Under the pieces are notes generated by a model that did not search any database, was not told the origin of the DNA, and saw only the letters and a program-made list of their open reading frames with translations. From an uncultured Pelagibacteraceae bacterium (GTDB lineage: Bacteria; Pseudomonadota; Alphaproteobacteria; Pelagibacterales; Pelagibacteraceae), in the NCBI GenBank assembly GCA_902623735.1, contig CACNUU010000004.1, positions 25,540-89,539 of the forward strand: a DNA stretch of 64,000 bases, read 5' to 3'. The first letter of the stretch is position 1. Each line of letters starts with the position of its first letter. Position numbers and translations under genes: made by a program. Shown piece by piece: positions 45,536 through 53,988 of this stretch.

Positions 45536-45880
45536 CTATCCAAGTTTTTTCCAATTAGTATTTTTTAAAAGAATATTTAAATCATAGGAATTTTTTAGAA
45601 TCTTTCCATTTGTATCAGTAATTAAATACTTAAGATTTTTGTTTTTTGGCTTAAAATTTTTGCATATTTTGTATAAAGCGTTTTCAGCAGCATTTTTAAA
45701 TACGCTAAAACCAACTTGTTTACTTGATATATTTAAACCATAATCTTTCCAAGAACCTTCAGAGACCATTTTAGCATATAAATTTAAAATTATTTGTAAC
45801 TCATTTTTCTCAAAAAAATGTTTTTCCTCAATTTTTTTGTCATTAGCATTGTTTATAATTAATCTTAAATTATTGTTCAT
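45536..45880 (-). CDS. DUF2794 protein
   Basis: This 114-residue protein follows the alphaproteobacterial DUF2794 pattern: FFEKNELQIILNLYAKMVSE, GSWKDYGLNISSKQVGFSVF, ENALYKICKNFKP and ITDTNGKILKNSYDLNILL. The function is unknown. It overlaps yciB by 11 bases and is translated after it. Its end lies five bases from the convergent BI-1 gene. Confidence 0.82.
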   Translation of the reverse strand: MNNNLRLIINNANDKKIEEKHFFEKNELQIILNLYAKMVSEGSWKDYGLNISSKQVGFSVFKNAAENALYKICKNFKPKNKNLKYLITDTNGKILKNSYDLNILLKNTNWKKLG

Positions 45881-46424
45881 CTGTTTTATATTTATTAATC
45901 AACCCTATTTGAAAAGCGGTGAAAATAAAAGTTATTGGTAGTAAACCCCAAACTTTAAAATTTACCCAAAATTCTTCTGATTGTGTTCTCCAGACTACTT
46001 CATTTAAAATTGCAAGACCAAAGAAAAAATATATCCATCTTCTATTTAATATTTCCCAACCTTCATTAGCTAATGATATTGATTTTCCCATTAATTTTTT
46101 GAGAACGGGTTCTTGGGTAAAATATCTTCCGAATATTAAAGCTAAACCAAATAAAATATTTATTATTGTTGGTTTTAAATAGATAAAAATTGGATTATCA
46201 AAATAAATTGTTAAACCACCAAAAAAAGTAATCAACAAACCACTTAATAAAGGAACTTTAGGTATTTTTTTTTCTAAAAACCAAACAATAGCCAACGCTA
46301 TTATTGTCGCAACAATTAAAGGTGGGATTGCAATTCTTAGGTCTTTTCCACTATCGTAGTAGTAGTAAAAAAAAATTACTAGTGGGCCAAAGTCGGTGAG
46401 AAATTTCAAAAAAGATTTATTCAC
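45870..46424 (-). CDS. yciB: Inner-membrane-spanning protein YciB
   Basis: This 184-residue protein has five or six helices and the family motifs LTDFGPLVIFFYYYY, SGLLITFFGGLTIYFDNPIF, KPTIINILFGLALIFGRYF and WEILNRRWIYFFFGLAILNE with VWRTQSEEFWVNFKVWG. YciB affects envelope synthesis and septation in E. coli. It is divergent from hspQ. Confidence 0.94.
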   Translation of the reverse strand: MNKSFLKFLTDFGPLVIFFYYYYDSGKDLRIAIPPLIVATIIALAIVWFLEKKIPKVPLLSGLLITFFGGLTIYFDNPIFIYLKPTIINILFGLALIFGRYFTQEPVLKKLMGKSISLANEGWEILNRRWIYFFFGLAILNEVVWRTQSEEFWVNFKVWGLLPITFIFTAFQIGLINKYKTDEQ

Positions 46425-46511
46425 TTAGAAGATATTAACATAAATATTATTTATAAGAAATTTTAAATTTTTCTTATTGATTTTTATTTTTAAATACCCA
46501 TACTAATGCTA

Positions 46512-46832
46512 ATGGCAATTCAAAAAGCAAAATTTTCAATAGGCGATATTGTAAAACATAAACACTTTGAGTTTAGAGGTGTGATTTATGATGTTGATTT
46601 TGAGTTCAATAATTCAGAGGAATGGTATCAATCAATTCCAAAAAACGTGAGACCTAGAAAAGATCAACCCTTTTATCACTTGTTGGCTGAAAATGATGAA
46701 ATTACATATGAAGCCTACGTTTCGGAGCAGAATCTACTTGTAGACGACTCTGGCGAGCCAATTAAACATCCATTAATCGAAGAAATTTTTTCAGGAAAAA
46801 AAGGATCTAGCTATTTTAAGCAATCTAACTAG
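46512..46832 (+). CDS. hspQ: HspQ/YccV-like heat-shock protein
   Basis: This 106-residue protein matches HspQ: KFSIGDIVKHKHFEFRGVIY, DVDFEFNNSEEWY, RKDQPFYHLLAENDEI and TYEAYVSEQNLL. HspQ binds hemimethylated DNA or DnaA in E. coli and acts as a Lon specificity enhancer. A second ATG 6 bases upstream is possible. It stands alone before the ccm operon. Confidence 0.92.
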   Translation: MAIQKAKFSIGDIVKHKHFEFRGVIYDVDFEFNNSEEWYQSIPKNVRPRKDQPFYHLLAENDEITYEAYVSEQNLLVDDSGEPIKHPLIEEIFSGKKGSSYFKQSN

Positions 46833-46899
46833 ATAAATCATTTTTTTAACACATTTGGCGCAAATCTTGGACAAAAGAAAGTTGTAAATTTTAATCTAT

Positions 46900-46960
46900 T
46901 CTGATCAAGAGTGTAAATTTATACCCTTCGTTATTATCTCCCTCTGCATTCTTGATCAGA
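46900..46960. other. Long inverted repeat, candidate structured RNA
   Basis: TCTGATCAAGA (46900-46910) and TCTTGATCAGA (46950-46960) are perfect 11-base reverse complements. As RNA, GTGT (46911-46914) can pair further with GCAT (46946-46949) with two G-U pairs, giving about 15 base pairs and a 31-base loop. A weaker outer pairing, AGAAA near 46876 with TTTCT near 46978, is possible. No T-run follows. It sits in the longest gap, between hspQ and ccmC, and could be a small RNA or a ccmC leader. Confidence 0.45.
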
Positions 46961-47009
46961 TAATTTTCCACATTAAATTTCTGAATTTTATGATTAATAT
47001 ATAATTATT

Positions 47010-47717
47010 ATGTTTAAATATTTTGAACCAAATAAAATATTTTCGATCACCTCGAAAGCACCCAAATATGTTTTAATATTATTTGTTATTGTTTTAACAA
47101 TCGGTTTAGTTGAGTCATTAGTATTATCACCTGAGGATTATAAACAAAGTCATTCAGTAAGAATAATGTATGTACACGTTCCTGCTGCATGGATAACTCT
47201 TGGAATTTTTTCATCGATAACTTTACTATCGGTTATTGGATATATTTTTAAAATTAAAAATTTTTTTTTAATTTCTAAAAGTCTTGCCCCATCAGGTTTT
47301 ATTTTTTGTATTATAGCATTAGTAACAGGTTCTATTTGGGGAAAGCCAACTTGGGGAACTTGGTGGGCTTGGGATGCAAGAATTACTTCTATGTTAATCT
47401 TAGCATTGTTCTATGGAATTTATTTGTTAGCTTGGAGAATTTATCATGATAAGGATCAGGTATTTAAAGTAACATCCATAATAACGATTATTGGAATTAT
47501 AAACGTTCCAATAATTAAATATTCTGTTGATTGGTGGAATACTCTTCATCAGCCTGCCTCTATTAACATTTTATCAAAATCCTCGATACATTCCTCAATG
47601 TTATTTCCATTAGCAATAATGACTGCGGCATTTGCTCTTTTTTCATTACTAATTTTTTTAATGAAATATAATACAGAACTGATAAAGATTAAAAATAAAG
47701 GCTTAGATAGATTATGA
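47010..47717 (+). CDS. ccmC: Heme exporter protein CcmC
   Basis: CcmC loads heme onto CcmE for cytochrome c maturation. The 235-residue, six-helix protein has the tryptophan-rich heme motif WGTWWAWDARITS near residue 113, the heme-ligand region RIMYVHVPAAWITL and DWWNTLHQPASI. It starts the ccmCDEFGH cluster. ccmA and ccmB, which normally precede it, are absent from this window. Confidence 0.96.
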   Translation: MFKYFEPNKIFSITSKAPKYVLILFVIVLTIGLVESLVLSPEDYKQSHSVRIMYVHVPAAWITLGIFSSITLLSVIGYIFKIKNFFLISKSLAPSGFIFCIIALVTGSIWGKPTWGTWWAWDARITSMLILALFYGIYLLAWRIYHDKDQVFKVTSIITIIGIINVPIIKYSVDWWNTLHQPASINILSKSSIHSSMLFPLAIMTAAFALFSLLIFLMKYNTELIKIKNKGLDRL

Positions 47718-47941
47718 TAACTGAATTTTTAAATATGAACGGATACGGATTTTATGTTTGGTCAGCTTTCACATTCACTCTTGTAAACTTTACATTACTT
47801 TATGCAGTCATAAAAATTCAATATGTGAGAGAAAAAGAAAAGTTTGTATCAAAATTTGGGACTTTAAACTCAGAACAAGCATCATTTGCAAAATTACAAA
47901 GTATTAATAAAGAGATATTATCTAATTCTTCAAACATTTAA
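47714..47941 (+). CDS. ccmD: Heme exporter protein CcmD
   Basis: CcmD is the small single-helix protein that releases holo-CcmE from CcmABC. The 75-residue product starts in overlap with ccmC, contains MNGYGFYVWSAFTFTLVNFT, the family core, and has a charged C-terminal tail (IQYVREKEKF). The assignment rests on motif, size and position. Confidence 0.88.
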   Translation: MITEFLNMNGYGFYVWSAFTFTLVNFTLLYAVIKIQYVREKEKFVSKFGTLNSEQASFAKLQSINKEILSNSSNI

Positions 47942-47950
47942 CCTTTAACC

Positions 47951-48370
47951 ATGTATGGTAAAAAAGTTAAGCTTAGATTTTTATTTGTCTCACTAATTTT
48001 AATTACTTTAATTTTATCAATTTTTCTTATTTTAAAATCTCTTGAAGAAAATGTTGTCTATTTTCAGTCTCCAACAAAAATTAAAGAAACTTCAGAAATT
48101 CAAAGAAAAAAAATGAGAATAGGAGGTATGGTAAAAGAAAATTCTATTTCGATAAATTCTAATGAGATAGTCTTTGTTATCACTGATTTTAAAAATGAGA
48201 TTAACGTTACATACTCTGGAATTGTTCCAAATCTTTTTGAAGAGGGCAAAGGTGTCGTTGCAGAAGGTTATCTGAAGGATAGAAATTTCTTTATAGCCTC
48301 AAAGATTTTAGCTAAACACGATGAAAATTATATGCCACCAGAGGTAAAAGCTGCATTAGGGAAGGAATAG
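47951..48370 (+). CDS. ccmE: Cytochrome c-type biogenesis protein CcmE
   Basis: CcmE is the periplasmic heme chaperone. The 139-residue protein has one N-terminal membrane anchor ([19 protein letters not shown]), an OB-fold core with [12 protein letters not shown] and [19 protein letters not shown], and the heme-binding histidine in [13 protein letters not shown] (near residue 127). It lies nine bases after ccmD. Confidence 0.97.
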   Translation: MYGKKVKLRFLFVSLILITLILSIFLILKSLEENVVYFQSPTKIKETSEIQRKKMRIGGMVKENSISINSNEIVFVITDFKNEINVTYSGIVPNLFEEGKGVVAEGYLKDRNFFIASKILAKHDENYMPPEVKAALGKE

Positions 48371-48373
48371 ATC

Positions 48374-50248
48374 TTGGCAAGTTTAATCGGTTTTTATTCT
48401 TTAGTTTTTGGTGCGATTACATCATTAATAATAATTTTTTTTTCAGTCAAAAATTTTAAGAGCGCTGAAAAATTAAATGTAAAAATTGTACCATTAACTT
48501 TTTTACAATTTATTTTTGTTTTAATAAGTTTTTTGGGTTTAATAGTTTCATTTATTAATTCTGATTTTAGTAATGAAACAGTTTTTAATCATTCGCACTC
48601 GACAAAACCTTTATTCTATAAAATTTCTGGTACTTGGGGTAATCACGAAGGAAGTTTACTACTTTGGTTGTTGGTCCTTACTTCTTTCATATTCATATTT
48701 ATTTTGAAATCTATTAGGCAGCCAGTTCAATACAGAATTTTAACATTATTGTTTCAACAAATAATTATTATAGGTTTTTTTATATTTTCATTAAAAACTT
48801 CAAGTCCATTTAACTATATATATCCAATACCAGATGAGGGATTGGGCTTAAATCCAATATTACAAGATCCAGCATTGGCAATTCATCCCCCAATTTTGTA
48901 TTTAGGATATGTAGGAACATCAATAATATTTTCTTCATCACTTTCCGCGCTGACAGTGAATTATATATCTAAAGAATGGGCTAAACACATTAAAGAATGG
49001 GTTTTGACATCTTGGGTTTTTTTAACATTAGGAATTTTACTAGGATCTATTTGGGCTTACTATGAATTGGGCTGGGGTGGATTTTGGTTTTGGGATCCTG
49101 TTGAAAATGTTTCTTTGATGCCTTGGTTTGCATTAACGACATTAATACATTGTATTTTGGTCTTAGAAAAAAGATCACAACTCACTTCTTGGGTTGTTAT
49201 TTTATCTATTGCTACATTTACTTTAAGTATGTCAGGAACTTTTCTGGTCAGATCTGGCGTTTTAAATTCAGTCCATACATTTGCCAATGATCCAGAAAGA
49301 GGACTATTTATTTTAGTTTTTTTATTTTCATTAATTTTTTTATCATTATTTATTTTTATTTTTTTTCATAAAAAGGAGATGGATTTTAACAATTCTTTTT
49401 CTTTAATAAGTAAAGAAACTTCTATTCTTATAAATAATTGGTTTATGATGTATTTTCTTTCAGTAGTTCTTATTGGAACAGTTTACCCAATTTTTTTGGA
49501 TGTAATTTCATCAGAAAAAATCTCTATTGGACCACCATTTTACCATAAATTAATAATTCCATTTTTAATTCCTTTTTTATTGGCAATGGCGATAGGTCCG
49601 AAGTTGAAGTGGATTAAATCTGGATTGCCAGATAAATTATATTTGATTGTCTTTTTTATTTTATCAGTACTACTATCGATATTTATTGTTAAAAAATTAG
49701 AAATTGAATTTCTAATTAACTCGGTTTTAATATCAGTTGTTTTTTATTTATTTTTTATCACTTTAAGAGATTTTTTTATAAAAAAATCGAGTAGTTTTTC
49801 ACAAAACATTACTCATTTTGGATTTAGTTTATTTTTGTTGAGTATTATATTTAACAATCTTTTTACAAGTGAGATTATAACAAACCTTAAAGTTGGAGAT
49901 ACATTTAAGTCAGAAAAATTTAAGATTTATTTTGAAAATTTAGATCAAAAAAAAGAAAAAAATTTTCAGTCTATTGTAGGCAAGTTTGTAGTAGAAAACC
50001 TGAATGGGGAAAAAGAGGTTATGATGCCAGAACTTAGAATATACAATCAACCTAATATGGTCACTAGTGAAGCTTTTATTAAAACAAATTTTTTTTCAGA
50101 TAAATTTATGACAATGAACTTAGTTCAAAATCAAGAATATCTGAATATTAGATATCAAATTAAGCCTCTAATGATTTGGATATGGATTTCCATATTGATG
50201 ATTACAACAGGTGGATTGATAAGTCTGTTAAGGAAAAATGAAAATTAG
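48374..50248 (+). CDS. ccmF: Heme lyase CcmF
   Basis: CcmF joins heme from CcmE to apocytochrome c. The 624-residue protein has about 14 helices and the heme motif GWGGFWFWDPVENVSLMPW near residue 235, plus SGTWGNHEGSLLLW near residue 88 and TFLVRSGVLNSVHTFA. It starts with TTG at 48374, three bases past ccmE's stop. The end overlaps ccmG by 11 bases. Confidence 0.96.
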   Translation: MASLIGFYSLVFGAITSLIIIFFSVKNFKSAEKLNVKIVPLTFLQFIFVLISFLGLIVSFINSDFSNETVFNHSHSTKPLFYKISGTWGNHEGSLLLWLLVLTSFIFIFILKSIRQPVQYRILTLLFQQIIIIGFFIFSLKTSSPFNYIYPIPDEGLGLNPILQDPALAIHPPILYLGYVGTSIIFSSSLSALTVNYISKEWAKHIKEWVLTSWVFLTLGILLGSIWAYYELGWGGFWFWDPVENVSLMPWFALTTLIHCILVLEKRSQLTSWVVILSIATFTLSMSGTFLVRSGVLNSVHTFANDPERGLFILVFLFSLIFLSLFIFIFFHKKEMDFNNSFSLISKETSILINNWFMMYFLSVVLIGTVYPIFLDVISSEKISIGPPFYHKLIIPFLIPFLLAMAIGPKLKWIKSGLPDKLYLIVFFILSVLLSIFIVKKLEIEFLINSVLISVVFYLFFITLRDFFIKKSSSFSQNITHFGFSLFLLSIIFNNLFTSEIITNLKVGDTFKSEKFKIYFENLDQKKEKNFQSIVGKFVVENLNGEKEVMMPELRIYNQPNMVTSEAFIKTNFFSDKFMTMNLVQNQEYLNIRYQIKPLMIWIWISILMITTGGLISLLRKNEN

Positions 50249-50756
50249 ATTTTTTCCAATAATTCTCACTTTAATTTTTATAATTATTTTTCTCCTATTT
50301 TATGGGGGCTTAAAAAAGTCTAATATTTATGTTCCCACTTTTAATATAAATAAGAAAATTCCAAACTTTAAAGCAAAATTATTTGAAAAAGCAGAAGAGT
50401 TAAATTCTTCAGAAATTTTTAAAGATGATCAAATCTATTTAATGAACATTTGGGCATCATGGTGTGTTCCTTGTCGAGATGAACATGTATTTTTAGATGA
50501 ATTATCAAAAGAAGAAAGTTTAAATTTAGTTGGTATTAACTATAAAGATGATTTTAAAAGAGCTTCATTTTTTTTAAAAGAGTTAGGAAATCCTTATGAT
50601 ATAATTCTTTTAGATGTTGATGGTATTATTGCTATCGAGTGGGGCGCATATGGAGTACCTGAATCTTATCTGATTAAAAACAAAATGATTATAAAAAAAA
50701 TAATTGGACCATTGAATAAAAATTTAGTTAATGAAATAAAAAAAAAAATTCAATGA
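50238..50756 (+). CDS. ccmG: Thioredoxin-like CcmG/DsbE
   Basis: CcmG keeps apocytochrome cysteines reduced in the periplasm. The 172-residue protein has one N-terminal anchor helix and the redox motif NIWASWCVPCRDEH near residue 75, then GINYKDD and WGAYGVPESYLI with the cis-proline. Both ends overlap neighbours. It is a normal family member in size. Confidence 0.95.
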   Translation: MKIRFFPIILTLIFIIIFLLFYGGLKKSNIYVPTFNINKKIPNFKAKLFEKAEELNSSEIFKDDQIYLMNIWASWCVPCRDEHVFLDELSKEESLNLVGINYKDDFKRASFFLKELGNPYDIILLDVDGIIAIEWGAYGVPESYLIKNKMIIKKIIGPLNKNLVNEIKKKIQ

Positions 50757-51118
50757 AATTCTCCAAATTAATACTTTTAATTTTTTGTACTTTTATTTTA
50801 AGTAATAGTTATGCTCAACAAAATAATTTGGAAAATAAAATTACAAAAAATTTGAGATGCTTAGTTTGTCAAGGACAGTCTATTTATGACTCAGATACTG
50901 ACTTTGCAATAAGTGTAAAATTACTGGTAAAAAAAAAATTAGATGAAGGTTTAAATGAGAAACAAATTTATAGTTATTTAAAAGATAGATATGGTGAATG
51001 GATATTATTTGATCCATTATTCAGTAAAAAAACCTATTTTTTATGGTTATTACCTATTTTCATGTTTGTAATTGGTGGGATGATAATATTTAAGTTATTT
51101 ATTATTAGAAAAAACTAA
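50753..51118 (+). CDS. ccmH: Cytochrome c-type biogenesis protein CcmH
   Basis: CcmH is a thiol-redox component of the heme lyase complex. The 121-residue protein has a signal peptide (LILLIFCTFILSNSYA), the redox motif NLRCLVCQGQSIYDSD near residue 37, YGEWILFDP and a C-terminal membrane helix. It is the short form; no ccmI follows, the next gene being a PagL-like protein. Confidence 0.95.
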   Translation: MKFSKLILLIFCTFILSNSYAQQNNLENKITKNLRCLVCQGQSIYDSDTDFAISVKLLVKKKLDEGLNEKQIYSYLKDRYGEWILFDPLFSKKTYFLWLLPIFMFVIGGMIIFKLFIIRKN

Positions 51119-51131
51119 GTATATTTCTTTT

Positions 51132-51647
51132 ATGAATTTTTTAAGACTAACTTTAATTAACATACTTTTTTTAGTTTTAGGTTCTGCCTCATTTGCTGAG
51201 GAAATAAAACTTAATAAAAAAAATACTGAGTTTAATCTTTATACTGGCATGTTTGATTTTAGTGATACAGGTAAGAAATCAACTTTAATAGGTTTTCAAC
51301 ATCAAAATGAAAATCTTAATAGGAATACTTTTCTTGGAAATTTGTCACCCATTACAGGTGCTTTGATTACGGCTGATAACGCCACTTACTTTTACACTGG
51401 TGTCCAGGCAAATTATAAAATTGGAAATTTAAATTTAACCCCAAGTTTTACGCCAGGATTATATAATGAGGGTGATGGAAAGGATCTTGGTCATATATTA
51501 GAATTTAAAAGTGAAATACAATTATCATTAGAGTTGCCCAAAGAAAGCCAATTCGGTTTTTCATATAATCATCTGTCTAATGCTAGTCTAGGAGAAAAAA
51601 ATCCTGGGGCAAATAGTTATATGTTCAATTTTCTCAAAAAGTTTTAA
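51132..51647 (+). CDS. PagL-like lipid A deacylase (acyloxyacyl hydrolase family)
   Basis: This 171-residue exported protein has a signal peptide (LINILFLVLGSASFAEE) and an outer-membrane beta-barrel-like pattern. The C-terminal FGFSYNHLSNASLGEKNPG then ANSYMFNFLKKF places the PagL catalytic His and Ser (H-x-S-N) correctly, and a following Glu is present. PagL removes the 3-O acyl chain of lipid A. It is behind the ccm genes by 13 bases but not functionally linked to them. Confidence 0.78.
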   Translation: MNFLRLTLINILFLVLGSASFAEEIKLNKKNTEFNLYTGMFDFSDTGKKSTLIGFQHQNENLNRNTFLGNLSPITGALITADNATYFYTGVQANYKIGNLNLTPSFTPGLYNEGDGKDLGHILEFKSEIQLSLELPKESQFGFSYNHLSNASLGEKNPGANSYMFNFLKKF

Positions 51648-51656
51648 TAGTACTTA

Positions 51657-52808
51657 ATGAATTTAAAAGACTGTCATAATTTTAGTGATTTTAGAAAATT
51701 AGCTAAAAATAAATTACCTTCTCCAATATTTCACTATATTGATGGGGCTGCTGATGATGAAATTACTTATGCTAGAAATACTAGTGCATTTGACGACGTT
51801 GACTTAGTACCAAATGTTTTAAGAGGTGTTGAAAATGTGGATCTATCTACAACAATTTTTGGAAAAAAATTAGATCTACCTTTTTATCTCTCGCCAACAG
51901 CGCTTCAAAGACTTTTTCACTATGATGGTGAAAGAGCAGTAGGAAAAGCCGCACAAAAATTTAATACCATGTTTGGTGTTTCTGCTTTGGCTACGGTAAG
52001 CGTGGAGGAGATTTCGTCAATGATTGATACACCAAAAATGTTTCAATTTTATTTTCATAAAGATAGAGGGTTGAATGACTCTTGTTTAGAAAGAGCTAAA
52101 GCAGCTAAATTTGATGTAATGGCTTTAACTGTTGACACAATAACTGGAGGAAATCGAGAAAGAGATTTAAGAACTGGGTTTACGTCTCCACCAAAACTTA
52201 CTTTATCAAGTTTGTTTAGTTTTGCTATGAAGCCAATGTGGGGAATAAACTATCTTACAAAAGGTAAATTTGAATTACCACATCTTCAAGATTATGTTAA
52301 AGAGGGTACTAGCACTAATACATCTATTGGAAATTATTTTTCAACAATGTTAGATCAATCTATGAATTGGAAGGATGCGGAAAAATTATGTTCTCAATGG
52401 GGTGGTCATTTTGCACTAAAAGGTGTTATGTCAGTTGAAGATGCTAAAAGAGCAGTTGATATTGGATGCACTGGAATAATGGTTTCAAATCACGGTGGTA
52501 GACAGCTGGATGGATCAAGATCTCCTTTTGATCAACTTGCTGAAATAGTTGATGCTGTTGGTGATAAACTTGATGTAATTTGTGAAGGTGGAATTCACAG
52601 AGGGACTCACATGTTAAAAGCTTTATCATTAGGCGCTAAAGCTTGCTCAGGTGGGAGATTATATCTTTATGCTTTAGCTGCTGGAGGACAAGCAGGTGTG
52701 GAAAGAGCGATAGAAAAATATAAAGCAGAATTGGTAAGAGATATGAAGTTAATGGGCTGTACAAAAATTAGTGATTTGAACAGAAATAATTTACGATTTC
52801 GAAGATAG
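51657..52808 (+). CDS. FMN-dependent alpha-hydroxy-acid oxidase/dehydrogenase, copy 1
   Basis: This 383-residue protein is of the LldD/glycolate-oxidase family. It shows FHYIDGAADDE (active Tyr in HYI), FYLSPTALQRLFHYDGE, FALKGVMSVEDAKRAV with the FMN Lys, and VSNHGGRQLDGSRSPFDQ with the catalytic His and Arg. The substrate may be L-lactate, glycolate or another 2-hydroxyacid. A tandem paralogue follows three bases later. Locus context with GlcD and a TRAP transporter points to carboxylic-acid use. Confidence 0.92.
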   Translation: MNLKDCHNFSDFRKLAKNKLPSPIFHYIDGAADDEITYARNTSAFDDVDLVPNVLRGVENVDLSTTIFGKKLDLPFYLSPTALQRLFHYDGERAVGKAAQKFNTMFGVSALATVSVEEISSMIDTPKMFQFYFHKDRGLNDSCLERAKAAKFDVMALTVDTITGGNRERDLRTGFTSPPKLTLSSLFSFAMKPMWGINYLTKGKFELPHLQDYVKEGTSTNTSIGNYFSTMLDQSMNWKDAEKLCSQWGGHFALKGVMSVEDAKRAVDIGCTGIMVSNHGGRQLDGSRSPFDQLAEIVDAVGDKLDVICEGGIHRGTHMLKALSLGAKACSGGRLYLYALAAGGQAGVERAIEKYKAELVRDMKLMGCTKISDLNRNNLRFRR

Positions 52809-52811
52809 TTC

Positions 52812-53963
52812 ATGACCCTAAAAAATTGTCATAATTTTGAAGATTTTAGAAAACTTGCAAAAAAAAAATTACCTTCACCTATATTTCATTATATTGACGG
52901 CGGAGCAGATGATGAGGCAACTTTAAAAAGAAATACAGAATCATTCAACGACTGTGACTTAGTACCAAATATTTTGGCCAATGTGGGCAAACCTGATTTG
53001 TCTACTACTTTATTTGGTAGAAAAATAGATATGCCGATTTTTCTTTCACCAGCTGCAATGCAAAGACTTTACCATTCTGAAGGTGATAAAGCTTCAGCTA
53101 GAGCGGCTGAAAAATTTGGAACTTTTTATAGCATGTCATCTATGAGCAATAACTCGATTGAAGAAATATCAAATATTTCTAGTGGTCCAAAATTATTTCA
53201 ACTTTATGTCCATAAAGACAAATCTATAACTGATGATTTGATTGACAGATCAAGAAGATCAGGGTTTGATGCTATGTGTTTAACTGTAGATACTTTGGTT
53301 GCAGGTAATAGAGAAAAAGATCATAGAACAGGATTTACAACACCACCGAAGCTTACACTTCAAAGTTTAATGAGTTTTGCAACACGACCTAATTGGGTAT
53401 TTAATTATTTAATAGGGAAAAAATTTGAGCTTTCAAATGTTAAAAAAAAAACTGACAAGGGAACAAATATTGCTAAGTCTGTGATTGAATATATAAATGA
53501 ACAGTATGATCCATTGATGGGATGGAAAGATGCAGAGTATTGTGCAAAAAAATGGAATGGTCCATTTGCACTTAAAGGTGTCATGTCAGTTGAAGATGCA
53601 AAAAAGGCAATTGATATTGGTTGTACAGCTATTATGATATCAAATCATGGTGGAAGGCAACTTGATGGATCAAGATCACCTTTTGACCAAGTCAAAGCAA
53701 TTTCTGATGCGGTGGGTGATAAATTGGAAATTATTTTAGATGGAGGCGTAAGAAGAGGCACTCATGTATTAAAAGCTATCGCCGCAGGTGCAAAAGCATG
53801 TAGTTTTGGTAAAATGTTTTTGTTCTCTTTAGCCGCAGGCGGTCAACAGGGTGTAGAGCATTTATTAAAGAATATGCACGATGAAATTAACAGAAATATG
53901 GTTTTAATGGGCTGTAAGAATTTAAAAGAGTTGAATAGTTCAAAATTAATTTATAGAAATTAA
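52812..53963 (+). CDS. FMN-dependent alpha-hydroxy-acid oxidase/dehydrogenase, copy 2
   Basis: This tandem paralogue is also 383 residues and aligns with the previous protein end to end (LPSPIFHYIDGGADDE; FALKGVMSVEDAKKAI; ISNHGGRQLDGSRSPFDQ). It differs around the substrate pocket: FLSPAAMQRLYHSEGD and TFYSMSSMSNNSIEEIS, where the first copy has GVSALATVSVEEIS. The pair probably arose by duplication and now acts on different 2-hydroxyacids; that is inference. Catalytic residues are intact. Confidence 0.92.
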   Translation: MTLKNCHNFEDFRKLAKKKLPSPIFHYIDGGADDEATLKRNTESFNDCDLVPNILANVGKPDLSTTLFGRKIDMPIFLSPAAMQRLYHSEGDKASARAAEKFGTFYSMSSMSNNSIEEISNISSGPKLFQLYVHKDKSITDDLIDRSRRSGFDAMCLTVDTLVAGNREKDHRTGFTTPPKLTLQSLMSFATRPNWVFNYLIGKKFELSNVKKKTDKGTNIAKSVIEYINEQYDPLMGWKDAEYCAKKWNGPFALKGVMSVEDAKKAIDIGCTAIMISNHGGRQLDGSRSPFDQVKAISDAVGDKLEIILDGGVRRGTHVLKAIAAGAKACSFGKMFLFSLAAGGQQGVEHLLKNMHDEINRNMVLMGCKNLKELNSSKLIYRN

Positions 53964-53988
53964 AAAAAAATTAAAAAAGGATCGAATA

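Noticed and set aside
46900..46960. Inverted repeat as a factor-independent terminator of hspQ
   Set aside because: The loop is 31 bases and no T-run follows in either direction, so classical termination is unlikely; kept as a structural element instead.
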